Below, one piece after another: positions 33,831 to 43,919 of a stretch of DNA of 64,000 nt (positions are counted from its first letter, which is position 1; each line of letters begins with the position of its first letter). Made by a program: the position numbers and the translations under genes. Source of the DNA: an uncultured Bacteroidota bacterium (lineage in GTDB: Bacteria; Bacteroidota; Bacteroidia; Chitinophagales; Saprospiraceae); contig CALMSX010000028.1 in assembly GCA_937872515.1 (NCBI GenBank), forward strand, positions 20,380-84,379. The letters are read 5' to 3'. The notes beneath the pieces were generated by a model. That model saw only the letters and a program-made list of their open reading frames with translations. It was not told the origin of the DNA and searched no databases.

Positions 33831-35246
33831 TTAATCTATTTTCTCTCTGAGGAAAGAATTGCCGGTTTGAACCACGGTTCCCTCAGAATCTACATAAACG
33901 GTAGTGCTTATGTTGCCTTTTACTACGGGTACATTGTCATCGTCATCCAACAACAAGCCCCTTCTTTTGTAAGCCGGTATTTTTTCAACCATTTCTTTGT
34001 TTTCTGCTGTATCCAAAGGCATGGTAGTCGTATTGCGATTGTACATCCTTCTTGCATTTTCCATCTCCTGTACCTTCTGGCTTTCTTCTGCTGCCTTCCT
34101 GTCGCGAATAGGATCTGTAAAGGTAATGGTTTCTTTGATGCGCATTACTTCATCGTGTTCAAACTCAATGGTCTTGCTCGAAGGGGTAGCATCCATCACA
34201 CTGTAAAAATCAATGTTGGCTACATTTTCCATTTCATCGTCTAAGGCTACTTTTTTGGGCTCGTGTTGTACGGTGCGCACCTTGCTGGTGCCCGTTTCAA
34301 AGCCGGTAGCAATAACAGTTACACTGATCTTGTCTCCCAATGAAGCATCCATACAGTTACCCCAGATCAGGTCGGTACCAAAACCGGCCTCTTCCTGTAC
34401 GTAGTCGGTGATTTCACCAATCTCACTCATGGTTACTTCCTTATTACCGGATGTAATGTTGAGCAGGATGTGTTTGGCCCCTCTGATGTCGTTTTCTTCC
34501 AACAGGGGTGAGGTCAAAGCCATGTGTATGGCTGTTCTGGCTCTGTCCATGCCTTCTGCTTCGCCATAACCCATCAGGGCTACGCCGGAGTCCTTCATAA
34601 CAAAGTTGACATCTTCAAAATCTACGTTGATATAACCCGGTACCGTGATGATCTCTGCAATCGACTTGGCCGCAGTAGACAACACATTATCCGCATTGTC
34701 AAAGGCCTGGGTCAGGGTGAGGTCGCCATACATCTCCTTGAGTTTATCATTGGAGATGACCAGGATGGCATCTACATTTTTTTTCAAGTTTTCCAATCCT
34801 TCCAGGGCCTGTCTTTTTCTTCTCAATCCTTCAAAGTGAAAAGGAAGGGTAACAATGCCAACGGTAAGGATGCCCATTTCTTTGGCTGCCTTGGCAATGA
34901 TGGGTGCTGCACCGGTACCTGTACCACCTCCCATGCCTGCAGTGACAAACAACATTTTGGTGCCATCGGCCAGAAAACTTCTGATCTCATCGATGGATTC
35001 GATACAGGCTTCTTTGCCCGTTTCAGGCTTAGAGCCGGCTCCTCGACCGTCGGTAAGGCTTGGACCTAATGATATTTTTTTATCAATCGGACTGGTTTCC
35101 ATGGCCTGGGCATCGGTGTTGCAGATGGCAAAATCTACGCCGATGATGCCTTGCCTGAACATGTGTCCAACCGCGTTGCCGCCTCCACCGCCTACGCCAA
35201 TTACCTTGATAATGGAATGATTATAATTGGGTATATTAAATTTCAT
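33831..35246 (-). CDS. ftsZ: cell division protein FtsZ
   Basis: A 471-residue FtsZ. Residues 1-330 form the GTPase core: nucleotide-binding GVGGGGGNAVGHM, the tubulin signature GGGTGTG at 106-112 and the T7 loop NVDFED at 206-211. A long variable linker follows. A conserved-peptide-like IPAYKRR is at 423-429, not at the very end; 42 further residues, including DDDD and a beta-rich tail, come after it. FtsZ polymerises into the Z ring. Last gene of the cluster, 29 bp after ftsA, ended by a strong terminator. Confidence 0.97.
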   Translation of the reverse strand: MKFNIPNYNHSIIKVIGVGGGGGNAVGHMFRQGIIGVDFAICNTDAQAMETSPIDKKISLGPSLTDGRGAGSKPETGKEACIESIDEIRSFLADGTKMLFVTAGMGGGTGTGAAPIIAKAAKEMGILTVGIVTLPFHFEGLRRKRQALEGLENLKKNVDAILVISNDKLKEMYGDLTLTQAFDNADNVLSTAAKSIAEIITVPGYINVDFEDVNFVMKDSGVALMGYGEAEGMDRARTAIHMALTSPLLEENDIRGAKHILLNITSGNKEVTMSEIGEITDYVQEEAGFGTDLIWGNCMDASLGDKISVTVIATGFETGTSKVRTVQHEPKKVALDDEMENVANIDFYSVMDATPSSKTIEFEHDEVMRIKETITFTDPIRDRKAAEESQKVQEMENARRMYNRNTTTMPLDTAENKEMVEKIPAYKRRGLLLDDDDNVPVVKGNISTTVYVDSEGTVVQTGNSFLREKID

Positions 35247-35275
35247 CTTTCTTAATTTTGAATGGATAATTTTGA

Positions 35276-36709
35276 TTAAAGTTCGTGATCAGGAGTGGGT
35301 TCAAAAAAATCTTTGGCATAGACTCCGATTTTTTTCATAAATCCTAAAAATTTAGATTCTGCACTGGACCTTTCGCCTGCTTCAACTACTTCTTCTTCCT
35401 CAAAATCGTCATTGCTGCGTTTTTGCATTTCGACTGTATTTTTGACTGGAATTTCCGGTTGGGCCATCTCTTCGTTGCCATATTCTACATACACTTTATC
35501 CGGCAGATTGTCGATGGTGTATTTCAACAAACCAATGGCAGTGGCATAGATTGGTGATGATAAATCTTTGCTGTAACCATGGGCCAGGTGCTCAACCGGC
35601 TCACCAATTCTGGCGGGCATTCCGGTGTGCAATTCAACCAGGGTCTCGATGTGTTTCAACAAGGCTCCCCCACCGGTAAGTACGATGCCGGCAATGAGTT
35701 TGTTGTCATATCCCGATCTTTTGATCTCCCACAATACATAGTCAAAGATCTCCTCTACCCTCGCCTGGATGATTTTGGAAAGATTTTTTTCTGAGATGCT
35801 TTTGCTCTCTCTTCCCTTCAACACCGGAATGGTGATTCTTCTGTTGTCTTTGATCATGTCTGCCAGGGCCACACCAAATTTTACCTTCAGCTTTTCAGCC
35901 TGGTCGGCCAAAACGGTGCATCCTTCTTTGATGTCTTCTGTAATAATATTACCACCAAAAGGAATCACTGCGGTATGGCGAATGATGTTGTCTTTAAAGA
36001 TGGTGATATCGGTGGTACCACCCCCGATGTCAACCAAAACAACACCGGCCTCTTTTTCCTGATCACTCAATACAGCACTGGCAGAAGCGATGGGCTCCAG
36101 CGTAATGTCTGCGATGTCAAGTCCGGCCTTTTCGATACAACGAATTATATTTTTGGAAGCAGTGATCTGACCCGTGATGATGTGGAAGTTGGCTTCCAGC
36201 TTATGGCCCGACATGCCGATGGGATCGACAACATCTTTCTCATCATCTACTGTAAATTCTTGTGGAATTACATGGAGAATCTTATCACCCGGGGGAAGGG
36301 CAATCCGATACATGTCTTTGATCAGCCTTTCAACATCTTCTGATGAGATCTCCGCATTGTGGTCTGCCCTGGTAAGGTAGCCCATGTGGTGGTGACTCTT
36401 GATGTGCTGTCCGGCGATTCCGACATGAACAACCTTGAACTTACAGCCCGCGGTCTTTTCTGCCATGTCTACTGCTTCTCTGATGGCTTTCACCGTTTTG
36501 TCGATGTTGGATACAACCCCTCTGGCTACACCTTCAGATTTTACAGTACCGTATGACACCACTTCGAGCCTGCCGAATTCATCCATCATGCCGGCAATGG
36601 CGCACACTTTGGTAGTCCCTATGTCCAGGGCCACCGCCAATGGCTGCTTGCTGAGGCTTTTGTCGGTGAGCCAGGCAAATCTCTTTTGTGGATTCAAACT
36701 AGTACTCAT
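35276..36709 (-). CDS. ftsA: cell division protein FtsA
   Basis: A 477-residue actin-like protein that anchors FtsZ to the membrane. Actin-family phosphate motifs are clear: VALDIGTTKVCAIAG near residue 27, VVLVDIGGGTTDITIF near 220 and the adenosine motif GIVLTGGGALLKHIETL near 340. The 1C subdomain lies between. The C-terminus is longer than in E. coli FtsA, with an acidic linker (DDFEEEEVVEAGE) before a terminal hydrophobic helix (KFLGFMKKIGVYAKDFF) that should act as the membrane anchor. 14 bp separate it from ftsQ. Confidence 0.96.
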   Translation of the reverse strand: MSTSLNPQKRFAWLTDKSLSKQPLAVALDIGTTKVCAIAGMMDEFGRLEVVSYGTVKSEGVARGVVSNIDKTVKAIREAVDMAEKTAGCKFKVVHVGIAGQHIKSHHHMGYLTRADHNAEISSEDVERLIKDMYRIALPPGDKILHVIPQEFTVDDEKDVVDPIGMSGHKLEANFHIITGQITASKNIIRCIEKAGLDIADITLEPIASASAVLSDQEKEAGVVLVDIGGGTTDITIFKDNIIRHTAVIPFGGNIITEDIKEGCTVLADQAEKLKVKFGVALADMIKDNRRITIPVLKGRESKSISEKNLSKIIQARVEEIFDYVLWEIKRSGYDNKLIAGIVLTGGGALLKHIETLVELHTGMPARIGEPVEHLAHGYSKDLSSPIYATAIGLLKYTIDNLPDKVYVEYGNEEMAQPEIPVKNTVEMQKRSNDDFEEEEVVEAGERSSAESKFLGFMKKIGVYAKDFFEPTPDHEL

Positions 36710-36723
36710 GGTATTATAATTAA

Positions 36724-37530
36724 TTAGTTAATAAATGCTGTTTCAATGTTTTTTTGTGCCACTACCTGGCCCTTGTAGTTGAGTTTTAATACACTAAACT
36801 TTCTCCATCCCTCGCGTGGCAGTCCTTCCTTGTACATAATCTTGAGGTTTTCAAATTTTTCCTCCAGATTTGTGGCATCACCCAAGACTACTTCCTGCCT
36901 GCCAATCTTGGGTATCAATACAATTTCTCCGGTTTCAGTCACATCGATTTGCTCTACCAGGGCCGACAAAAATTCATCGGCAAAAATGGTCTTCGCTACA
37001 TCGTAAACTTCCCTAAGCTTTCCAGGCTTTCCGGATTTAAATTTTTCTTCCTGGTACAGTTCAAAATGTCCTGTAGCCAGTGGCACCCTTATGGCTGATT
37101 TTTCAACAATAGGCACCTGGTCTCCGTCTTCATCAATGTAGTAACTTCGATTACTACCATCCATGACCCTCACTACGGGCTGCTTCTGCAGGATCCATAC
37201 ATTGAGTTTGTCATCTGAATCGATAAAAACTTCCACTTTTTTTATTCTTTTGTCTGCCTTTAGCAAGGCTTCCAATTCTCTCGCTTCAATGTCTTCTATG
37301 GCGGTCTGGGTCACATCTACCCCGGTGTGCCTGTTGAAAATTTGTTTTACCTCGGCCGCATTGATGAGGTTTCTCTTGCCCTTAATGGGTTTGATGACCA
37401 CTTCCAGCTTTGATACTTCAGCATTCAGCTTGCGCTGAACAGATAAAATAAACAACACCCCGATGGCCGCCATGATAACGGTCCACATGATGCGCTGTCG
37501 CAATACCGGAATATCGATTTTTTTATCCAT
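36724..37530 (-). CDS. ftsQ: cell division protein FtsQ/DivIB
   Basis: A 268-residue bitopic protein: short cytoplasmic N-terminus, one membrane helix (about 14-29, IMWTVIMAAIGVLFILSV), then a POTRA domain (about 40-115) and the beta domain. Conservation is low, as usual for FtsQ, but position between murC and ftsA, size and topology fit. It overlaps the murC stop by 8 bp. FtsQ links FtsL and the septal synthase to the early divisome. Confidence 0.92.
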   Translation of the reverse strand: MDKKIDIPVLRQRIMWTVIMAAIGVLFILSVQRKLNAEVSKLEVVIKPIKGKRNLINAAEVKQIFNRHTGVDVTQTAIEDIEARELEALLKADKRIKKVEVFIDSDDKLNVWILQKQPVVRVMDGSNRSYYIDEDGDQVPIVEKSAIRVPLATGHFELYQEEKFKSGKPGKLREVYDVAKTIFADEFLSALVEQIDVTETGEIVLIPKIGRQEVVLGDATNLEEKFENLKIMYKEGLPREGWRKFSVLKLNYKGQVVAQKNIETAFIN

Positions 37531-38902
37531 GATGACCGGTTAATATTTTTTGTATCTGTGGCACCAGGGTATCAATGTTGCCTGCACCCAGGGTCATAAC
37601 CACATCAAAATTTCCTTTCTGCACTGCGTCCAGGATTTCTTCCCTGCTTACTATTCTTGCATTGGCATGGTTCATTCTGGATAACAGCATATCTGCATCG
37701 ACCCCTTCAATGGGCTCTTCTCTTGCCGGATAAATATCCATCAATAACAGCTCATCCAGCTTTGACAACTCCTCAGCAAAACCATCGGCAAAATCACGGG
37801 TACGGGTAAACAGGTGGGGTTGGAAAATGCCCATCAGTTTTTTACCCGGAAACATCATTCGTGCCGCACCAATGGCCATCTTCAATTCGGTAGGATGGTG
37901 GGCATAGTCGTCAATATAGACTTTTTCCCCATCTACAATCCATTCAAACCTGCGCTTAACTCCTTTAAAGGAAGCCACTCCATTGGCTATGGCATCTTTG
38001 TCTTTGCCCAACAGTAAGGCCACTGCAATTGCCACCGCAGCATTGGATACATTGTGTATACCCGGCATACGACTGGCTATGCTTTCGATACTGCCCATTG
38101 GACTGAAAAAATCAAAAACAACCTTTCCTTCCTGCACACCTTTGATGTTTAGCTGGATGTCGTCTGTTTCTTCAAAACCATAGGTCAATACCCTGTATTT
38201 ATTTTTAATGGCAGCTACTTCTTCCGCACCCAGATCTTGTGCCGCCTGGTGTGCCAGCAATACGGTACCATTTTCTCTGGTCTTATGAATAAACGCGAGG
38301 TAGGCCTCGGTTACCTTGTCCGGTGTACCATAGATGTCGAGGTGATCGGGGTCGATCGAATTGACTACCGCAATTTCCGGTTGTAAATGGAGGAAGGACC
38401 TGTCAAACTCATCTGCTTCTACTACTACCCAGTCGCTGTCACCCAAAAAGTAATTGGTATTGTAGCCACTTAAAATGCCTCCCAAAAAGGCAGAGACCGA
38501 TTCATCGCAACTTTTCAGCACATGGGTAACCATGGATGAAGTGGTAGTTTTTCCGTGTGTACCTGCAATGGCAATGGTCTTTTGGGCCTGGGATATCAAG
38601 CCCAGCACCTGAGCCCTTTTCATAACGGGTACACCCAAATTCAATAAGTGGACCAGCTGCTGGTGATCTGACGGAACTGCCGGTGTATACACCACCAGGT
38701 CGATATTTTCGGGCAGAACATCCAGGTCTTCCGTATAGTAAACCCGGATACCTTCTGCATTCAACTGCTGGGTAAGAGCTGTTTCGGTTTTATCATAGCC
38801 TGCCACTGCAACACCCCTGGTGTTGAAATAGCGGGCAATGGCACTCATGCCGATGCCACCGATGCCGATGAAATATACCGATGTCAGTTCTCCCGGATTC
38901 AC
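37523..38902 (-). CDS. murC: UDP-N-acetylmuramate-L-alanine ligase
   Basis: A 459-residue Mur ligase adding L-Ala to UDP-MurNAc, ATP-dependent. N-terminal Rossmann motif FIGIGGIGMSAIARY (about 11-25), P-loop AGTHGKTTTSSM (about 113-124), the ligase motif EADEFDRSFLHL and DYAHHPTEL. Length is normal. The start overlaps the murG stop (ATGA). Confidence 0.97.
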   Translation of the reverse strand: MNPGELTSVYFIGIGGIGMSAIARYFNTRGVAVAGYDKTETALTQQLNAEGIRVYYTEDLDVLPENIDLVVYTPAVPSDHQQLVHLLNLGVPVMKRAQVLGLISQAQKTIAIAGTHGKTTTSSMVTHVLKSCDESVSAFLGGILSGYNTNYFLGDSDWVVVEADEFDRSFLHLQPEIAVVNSIDPDHLDIYGTPDKVTEAYLAFIHKTRENGTVLLAHQAAQDLGAEEVAAIKNKYRVLTYGFEETDDIQLNIKGVQEGKVVFDFFSPMGSIESIASRMPGIHNVSNAAVAIAVALLLGKDKDAIANGVASFKGVKRRFEWIVDGEKVYIDDYAHHPTELKMAIGAARMMFPGKKLMGIFQPHLFTRTRDFADGFAEELSKLDELLLMDIYPAREEPIEGVDADMLLSRMNHANARIVSREEILDAVQKGNFDVVMTLGAGNIDTLVPQIQKILTGHHG

Positions 38903-40011
38903 GCTGTGGTCTCCTTTAATGGGTTTACAATTTTTATGATTTCATTCGCAATGACATCAGCCGCATTGGGCCTTGCCAGCGAAAGCAAATTTTTACTCAG
39001 TGTTTGTTGTTGTACTTTGTCTTTAAACAATTGATCCAATACCCGGGTCAACTGACTTCGGGCATCCACATCTTTTACCATCAGGGCAGCACCCTGTTTC
39101 ACCAACGACATGGCATTGTGGGTCTGGTGGTCTTCTGCAACGTTTGGAGAGGGGACTAGAATGGCGGGTTTTCCCACCAATGCCAGCTCCGATATGGTCA
39201 ATGCGCCTGCCCGACACACTACTACATCACAAGCCTTGTACGCGGTTGCCATATCCTCGATAAAAGGTAAGACTTTCACATTTGGCAATTCCGCTACCGA
39301 AGATCTAATAAATTCGTCGTAGTACAGTTTACCAACCTGCCAAATGAATTGAATGTCTTGATTTCCCTCTATCCATTCCTTGTTTGCCGCGATGGCATCA
39401 TTCAAAGTTCTGGCCCCCAGGCTACCGCCAAATACAAGTGTAGTTTTCTTATTTGTATCGACGCCCATTTTTGCCCTGGCCTCCTCCGTTGTCATATTAC
39501 TTTCAGCAATCTGTGATCTGATGGGATTGCCTGTCCATTGTATTTTATTTTTGTCAAAAAATCTTTCCATGCCTTCATAGGCAACAAAGACCTTTTTTGC
39601 CTTTTTTCCCAATATTTTATTGGTTACTCCCGCATAACTATTTTGCTCTTGCAAAACATAGGGTACTCCCATCCAGGAACAAACCTTGAGCAGGGGACCA
39701 CTTGCATAACCTCCTACCCCAACGGCTACATCGGGCCTGAAGTCAGACACAATGGTCCTGGCCTGGATCAGCGACCTCAACACCTTAACAGGTAGTAAGA
39801 GGTTTTTTAGCGTAAGCCTGCGCTGCATACCTGCAATGTCGAGACCAATGATGCGGTAACCGGCTGCCGGTACCTTTTCCATTTCGAGTTTGCCCTTGGC
39901 ACCTACAAATAATACATCAGCAGACGGCAGTTGACGACGAATCGCATCTGCTATCGCAATGGCCGGAAAAACATGGCCTCCCGTTCCGCCGCCGCTAATT
40001 ACTACTTTCAT
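38899..40011 (-). CDS. murG: MurG, lipid II-forming GlcNAc transferase
   Basis: A 370-residue GT28 glycosyltransferase that adds GlcNAc to lipid I on the inner leaflet. The N-terminal GGGTGGHVFPAIAIAD (about 7-22), the VGVGGYASGP segment and the C-terminal UDP-GlcNAc-binding part (CRAGALTISELALVGKPAIL, then PSPNVAEDHQTHNA) are present. It overlaps the end of ftsW by 17 bp and the start of murC by 4 bp. Confidence 0.96.
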   Translation of the reverse strand: MKVVISGGGTGGHVFPAIAIADAIRRQLPSADVLFVGAKGKLEMEKVPAAGYRIIGLDIAGMQRRLTLKNLLLPVKVLRSLIQARTIVSDFRPDVAVGVGGYASGPLLKVCSWMGVPYVLQEQNSYAGVTNKILGKKAKKVFVAYEGMERFFDKNKIQWTGNPIRSQIAESNMTTEEARAKMGVDTNKKTTLVFGGSLGARTLNDAIAANKEWIEGNQDIQFIWQVGKLYYDEFIRSSVAELPNVKVLPFIEDMATAYKACDVVVCRAGALTISELALVGKPAILVPSPNVAEDHQTHNAMSLVKQGAALMVKDVDARSQLTRVLDQLFKDKVQQQTLSKNLLSLARPNAADVIANEIIKIVNPLKETTA

Positions 40012-41179
40012 TTTTTGCTTCCATTGCTTTGAGCTCTATCCTTTCTGCCTCCGCCTGCTCTGCATTGCGACTCACACTCAGGATAATGCCAAGTGAAATA
40101 CTGGTAAACAACAAAGAAGTACCTCCCATACTGATGAGCGGAAGGGTCAATCCCGTTGCAGGCACCAACTGCACCGATACGCTGATATTGGCAAAGGCCT
40201 GAACCACGAGATTGAGACACAAACCCATGGCCAGTATGGCCCCAAAGGCCCGGGGGCTTTTGGTCACAATATGAATGCATCGTATTAATAACCACAGATA
40301 CAACCACAACACCAAAAGGCCCCCTATTACGCCATATTCTTCACAAATAATGGCATAAATGCAATCGGCATAGGCATACGGCAAGTGATTGCGCTGGATG
40401 CTGTTGCCCGGACCAACGCCAAACACCTTTCCTGAGGCGATGGCTATTTTGGATTGTTGTATCTGGTATACTTCGTCTGATGAATTTAAAAATGTTTTTA
40501 CCCTGGTTTCCCATGTTTTACTTCTCACAAACTCTGGATTGGCCAGTCCAATCTTATAGATGGCAAAGCCGGTAAGTAAGCCACTCATGATGAGAAGGAA
40601 GACATACTTAAGAGAGATCCTACCAATAAACATCAAAGTGATGCTGGTGACAAACAACAAGGCTGCCGTTGATAAGTTGGCTGGAGCAATCAAGCCACAG
40701 ATCAAAATAACCGGTAAAATAATGGGTAAAAATGCACTCTTAAAGTCCTTGATGTACTCCTGTTTGGTAGCCAGTGATTTGGCCAGAAACAAGATAAGCG
40801 CTATCTCTGCAAAGTCAGATGTCTGGAAAGTTTTGTCGATCCAGGGAATGGTGATCCATCTTCTGGCCTCATTCATTTCTGTACCAAAAAACATGGTATA
40901 AATCAACAAAGGAACCGACAAAGCAATGAGGTAAGGTGCTAATCTGGCATACTTTTGGTAGTCTAAGCGGTAGCATAACCACATAAGCAAAAGACCAGAG
41001 GATAAAAACATAAATTGCTGCACCAGGTAATACTCTGTATTTCCTTCGCGCAGCTTAAACGCCATACTTCCGGCTGCACTGTACACAGCCAGCAGGGAGA
41101 AGAGTGACAGCAATGCCACAATAAGCCAAATGGCCCTATCTCCTCTTAGTTGATGATATAGTTGTATTACGTTTGTCAA
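39995..41179 (-). CDS. ftsW: FtsW, septal peptidoglycan polymerase (SEDS)
   Basis: A 394-residue SEDS protein with about ten membrane helices. Family features: the WLIVALLSLFSLLAVYSAAG first helix, RRWITIPWIDKTFQTSDFAE with the conserved region before helix 4, GVGPGNSIQRNHLPYAYADC with the extracytoplasmic loop, and the C-terminal VPATGLTLPLISMGGTSLLF. Its place between murD and murG supports FtsW over RodA. The partner is the FtsI-type transpeptidase upstream. Confidence 0.95.
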   Translation of the reverse strand: MTNVIQLYHQLRGDRAIWLIVALLSLFSLLAVYSAAGSMAFKLREGNTEYYLVQQFMFLSSGLLLMWLCYRLDYQKYARLAPYLIALSVPLLIYTMFFGTEMNEARRWITIPWIDKTFQTSDFAEIALILFLAKSLATKQEYIKDFKSAFLPIILPVILICGLIAPANLSTAALLFVTSITLMFIGRISLKYVFLLIMSGLLTGFAIYKIGLANPEFVRSKTWETRVKTFLNSSDEVYQIQQSKIAIASGKVFGVGPGNSIQRNHLPYAYADCIYAIICEEYGVIGGLLVLWLYLWLLIRCIHIVTKSPRAFGAILAMGLCLNLVVQAFANISVSVQLVPATGLTLPLISMGGTSLLFTSISLGIILSVSRNAEQAEAERIELKAMEAKNESSN

Positions 41180-41236
41180 TGTAGTTTTCTTACCTTTTAT
41201 ATTTTTGGTTGTCCCTCTCTCGAAAAATAATCCCGA

Positions 41237-42547
41237 TTACAAGGACATGACCATTTGTTTAAACTGATCGCCGCGGTCCATGTAGTTTTTAAACAGGTCA
41301 AAACTTGCACAAGCAGGAGACAACAAAACAATGTCACCCTCTTCTGCCAATTGGCCGGCCTTCATGACCGCGTCTTTTATTGAATTGGTTTCTACCATTT
41401 GGGCCACCTTTCCTTTGAAAGCTTTTACCAATTTGGTATTGTCAACGCCCATACAAACCAGGGCTTTTACTTTTTCTCTTACCAGTGAATCTATGGCGCT
41501 GTAGTCATTGCCTTTGTCTGTACCTCCGGCTATCCACACCACGGGTCTATCCATGGCTTCCAGTGCATAATAAACAGAATCTACGTTGGTTGCCTTGCTG
41601 TCATTGATGTATTCTACCCCATTTACAGTGGCCACCGGTTCGAGCCTGTGTGCCAGGTTGCGGAAGGTAGCCAGACCATGGGCTATTTTTTCTTCGCTAA
41701 TGCCCATCAATCTGCAGGCTTCAACAGCACACCTCGCATTGAAACGATTGTGCCTGCCTTTGATGGTAAGCTCAAAATTGCGACCACTTAAGTCTCTGAC
41801 CCCATCGAGGTAGTCATCTGCTTTTATTTCAATGACCCGTCCGTTTAAAGTGTGTTGGCCCCTGTATTTCAGCATTTCCTCATCATCCCCATTGATGATA
41901 AAATAATCATCCTTGTCCTGGTTTTGGTTGATCCTGAATTTGGAGGCTACATAGTTCTCCATCTTGTAATCGTACCGATCCAGGTGATCGGGTGTAATAT
42001 TGAGTAAAATGGAAATATGAGGTTTGAAGCTGTCTATGTCATCCAATTGAAAACTGCTGACTTCAAGCACCACCACATCATCCGGACTGCCGGCAACATA
42101 ACCGGCAAAACTGTCTCCATAGTTTCCGGCCAAACCTGCTTTCAGGCCCGCCGCATTGAGTAGGTGGTATAAAAGTCCCGAAGTTGTAGTTTTCCCGTTG
42201 CTTCCTGTGATGGCAATCATCGTCCCTTTGTAGTGTAAGGCTGCAAACTCAATTTCTGAGATCACCCTTAACCCGGCACGTCTGATTGTTTGCATCACCA
42301 TTGATCCCTCAGGAACTCCGGGACTTTTTAAAACCAAACCAACATTACTCAATGTATCAATATGATGACCCCCTTCTTCGTAAAGGATCTTATTGATGTC
42401 TAATACTTCTTTATATTTATCAGGAATGATGCTTCCATCACTCACGAATACGTCGTAATTCAATTTTTTGGCCAGAACCGCTGCTCCGGTTCCGCTCTCC
42501 CCCGATCCTATGATCAGGATTTTTTTATCTGTAAGTCCGTCTATCAT
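41237..42547 (-). CDS. murD: UDP-N-acetylmuramoyl-L-alanine-D-glutamate ligase
   Basis: A 436-residue Mur ligase that adds D-Glu. N-terminal GSGESGTGAAVLAKK, P-loop ITGSNGKTTTSGLL (about 115-128), NITPDHLDRY, and the late motif YINDSKATNVDSVYYALEAM with AGGTDKGNDYS. The length is normal. It follows mraY after a single base and precedes ftsW by 57 bp. Confidence 0.97.
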   Translation of the reverse strand: MIDGLTDKKILIIGSGESGTGAAVLAKKLNYDVFVSDGSIIPDKYKEVLDINKILYEEGGHHIDTLSNVGLVLKSPGVPEGSMVMQTIRRAGLRVISEIEFAALHYKGTMIAITGSNGKTTTSGLLYHLLNAAGLKAGLAGNYGDSFAGYVAGSPDDVVVLEVSSFQLDDIDSFKPHISILLNITPDHLDRYDYKMENYVASKFRINQNQDKDDYFIINGDDEEMLKYRGQHTLNGRVIEIKADDYLDGVRDLSGRNFELTIKGRHNRFNARCAVEACRLMGISEEKIAHGLATFRNLAHRLEPVATVNGVEYINDSKATNVDSVYYALEAMDRPVVWIAGGTDKGNDYSAIDSLVREKVKALVCMGVDNTKLVKAFKGKVAQMVETNSIKDAVMKAGQLAEEGDIVLLSPACASFDLFKNYMDRGDQFKQMVMSL

Positions 42548-42548
42548 C

Positions 42549-43814
42549 TTACCTCACTTTTAAGGTAATGATGGTTAGCAGGCCGAGTACGGTACCAATG
42601 ATCCAAAAGCGCACTGCTATTTTTGCTTCGTGCATGCCTTCTTTTTGGAAGTGGTGGTGGAGGGGCGACATCTTTAGGATGCGTCTGCCTTCTCCGTATT
42701 TCTTTTTTGTATATTTAAAGTAGCTCACCTGCAACATGACCGACAGGTTTTCTACCAAAAAAATGCCGCATAAAATGGGAATAAGTAATTCTTTTCTCAG
42801 CAACAAAGCCATTACGGCGATGATGCCTCCAATGGTCAAACTTCCTGTATCTCCCATAAACACTTTAGCAGGGTAGCTGTTGTGCCATAAAAATCCAATA
42901 CAACCACCCAAAAAACAAGCCGCAAAAATTACCAATTCAGCGGTATCGGGTATGTAAAAAATATTGAGATAATCCGCTATAATGGTATTGCCGCTTACGT
43001 AAGCCATAATGGCTAAAACAGTAGCTATGATGGCCGATGTTCCTGCCGCCAGTCCGTCTAAGCCATCCGTCAGATTGGCCGCATTCGACACAGCAGTGAT
43101 TATAAAGACCACAATCACAATAAAAACAAACCAAAGAAAATTATCTGCATTGTCGCCCATAAAGGAAACCAGACTCTTGTAATCTAAGCTGTTGTCTTTA
43201 AAAAAAGGAACATTGGTCAATGTAGTTTTCACATAGGCCATTTCTACTCTTTGTGGCGCTGCATTGACAGCCGGCATGATGGTAGAATATTGTTTTACTA
43301 CTTCATACCCTCCGGCCTTTGCTTCATCCAATGTCATCCTGACCGTGATGTCTTCATGCCAAAGCATGATCATGCCCACAAAAACACCCAACACTACCTG
43401 GCCAATGATTTTGGTGGTACTCTTGAGTCCTTCTTTGTTTTTCTTAAATACTTTTATGTAATCATCTGCAAATCCAATCAGCATAAGCCAAATGGTGCTG
43501 ATGAGCATCGTTACGATGTAAATATTGTTGAGTCGGGCAAAAAGTAAACAGGGAATTACTATGGCGAGGATGATGATAAAACCACCCATCGTTGGTGTAC
43601 CTTCCTTTTCTTTCTGACCTTCAAGACCCAATTCTCTAACGGTCTCTCCAACCTGCAACCTTTTCAAAGAGCGTATGATCCTCCCTCCAAAGATCAATGA
43701 GATTACCAATGACAATAGCATGGCCATCCCCGACCGGAAGGTGATGTACTGAAACAAGCCTGCCCCCGGCAAGTTGAACTGTTTGTCTAGATATTCAAAT
43801 ATATAATAGAGCAT
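42549..43814 (-). CDS. mraY: phospho-MurNAc-pentapeptide translocase
   Basis: A 421-residue integral membrane enzyme that makes lipid I from UDP-MurNAc-pentapeptide and undecaprenyl phosphate. Signatures: [36 protein letters not shown] (aspartate-rich site), [15 protein letters not shown], and [20 protein letters not shown]. It is longer than the E. coli protein (360) because of an insertion of about 60 residues between helices, around 165-225, which is common in Bacteroidetes. Starts at ATG 43814. Confidence 0.96.
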   Translation of the reverse strand: MLYYIFEYLDKQFNLPGAGLFQYITFRSGMAMLLSLVISLIFGGRIIRSLKRLQVGETVRELGLEGQKEKEGTPTMGGFIIILAIVIPCLLFARLNNIYIVTMLISTIWLMLIGFADDYIKVFKKNKEGLKSTTKIIGQVVLGVFVGMIMLWHEDITVRMTLDEAKAGGYEVVKQYSTIMPAVNAAPQRVEMAYVKTTLTNVPFFKDNSLDYKSLVSFMGDNADNFLWFVFIVIVVFIITAVSNAANLTDGLDGLAAGTSAIIATVLAIMAYVSGNTIIADYLNIFYIPDTAELVIFAACFLGGCIGFLWHNSYPAKVFMGDTGSLTIGGIIAVMALLLRKELLIPILCGIFLVENLSVMLQVSYFKYTKKKYGEGRRILKMSPLHHHFQKEGMHEAKIAVRFWIIGTVLGLLTIITLKVR

Positions 43815-43830
43815 ACCTTTTCTTTAAAAG

Positions 43831-43887
43831 AGCAGTTGGTGGTTTCGTGTGTCTGATCTTTATCAGCAGTGACTAACCCCAACTGCT
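43831..43887. other. inverted repeat in the murE-mraY gap
   Basis: AGCAGTTGG (43831-43839) pairs with CCAACTGCT (43879-43887), with a small internal hairpin (CTGAT-CTTT-ATCAG) in the loop. It lies in the 105-bp gap, the largest in the dcw cluster. No T tract follows, so it may be an RNA processing or regulatory structure; not supported beyond the base pairing. Confidence 0.35.
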
Positions 43888-43919
43888 AAACCAACCTGAG
43901 AATGATAATAGAACCTATC

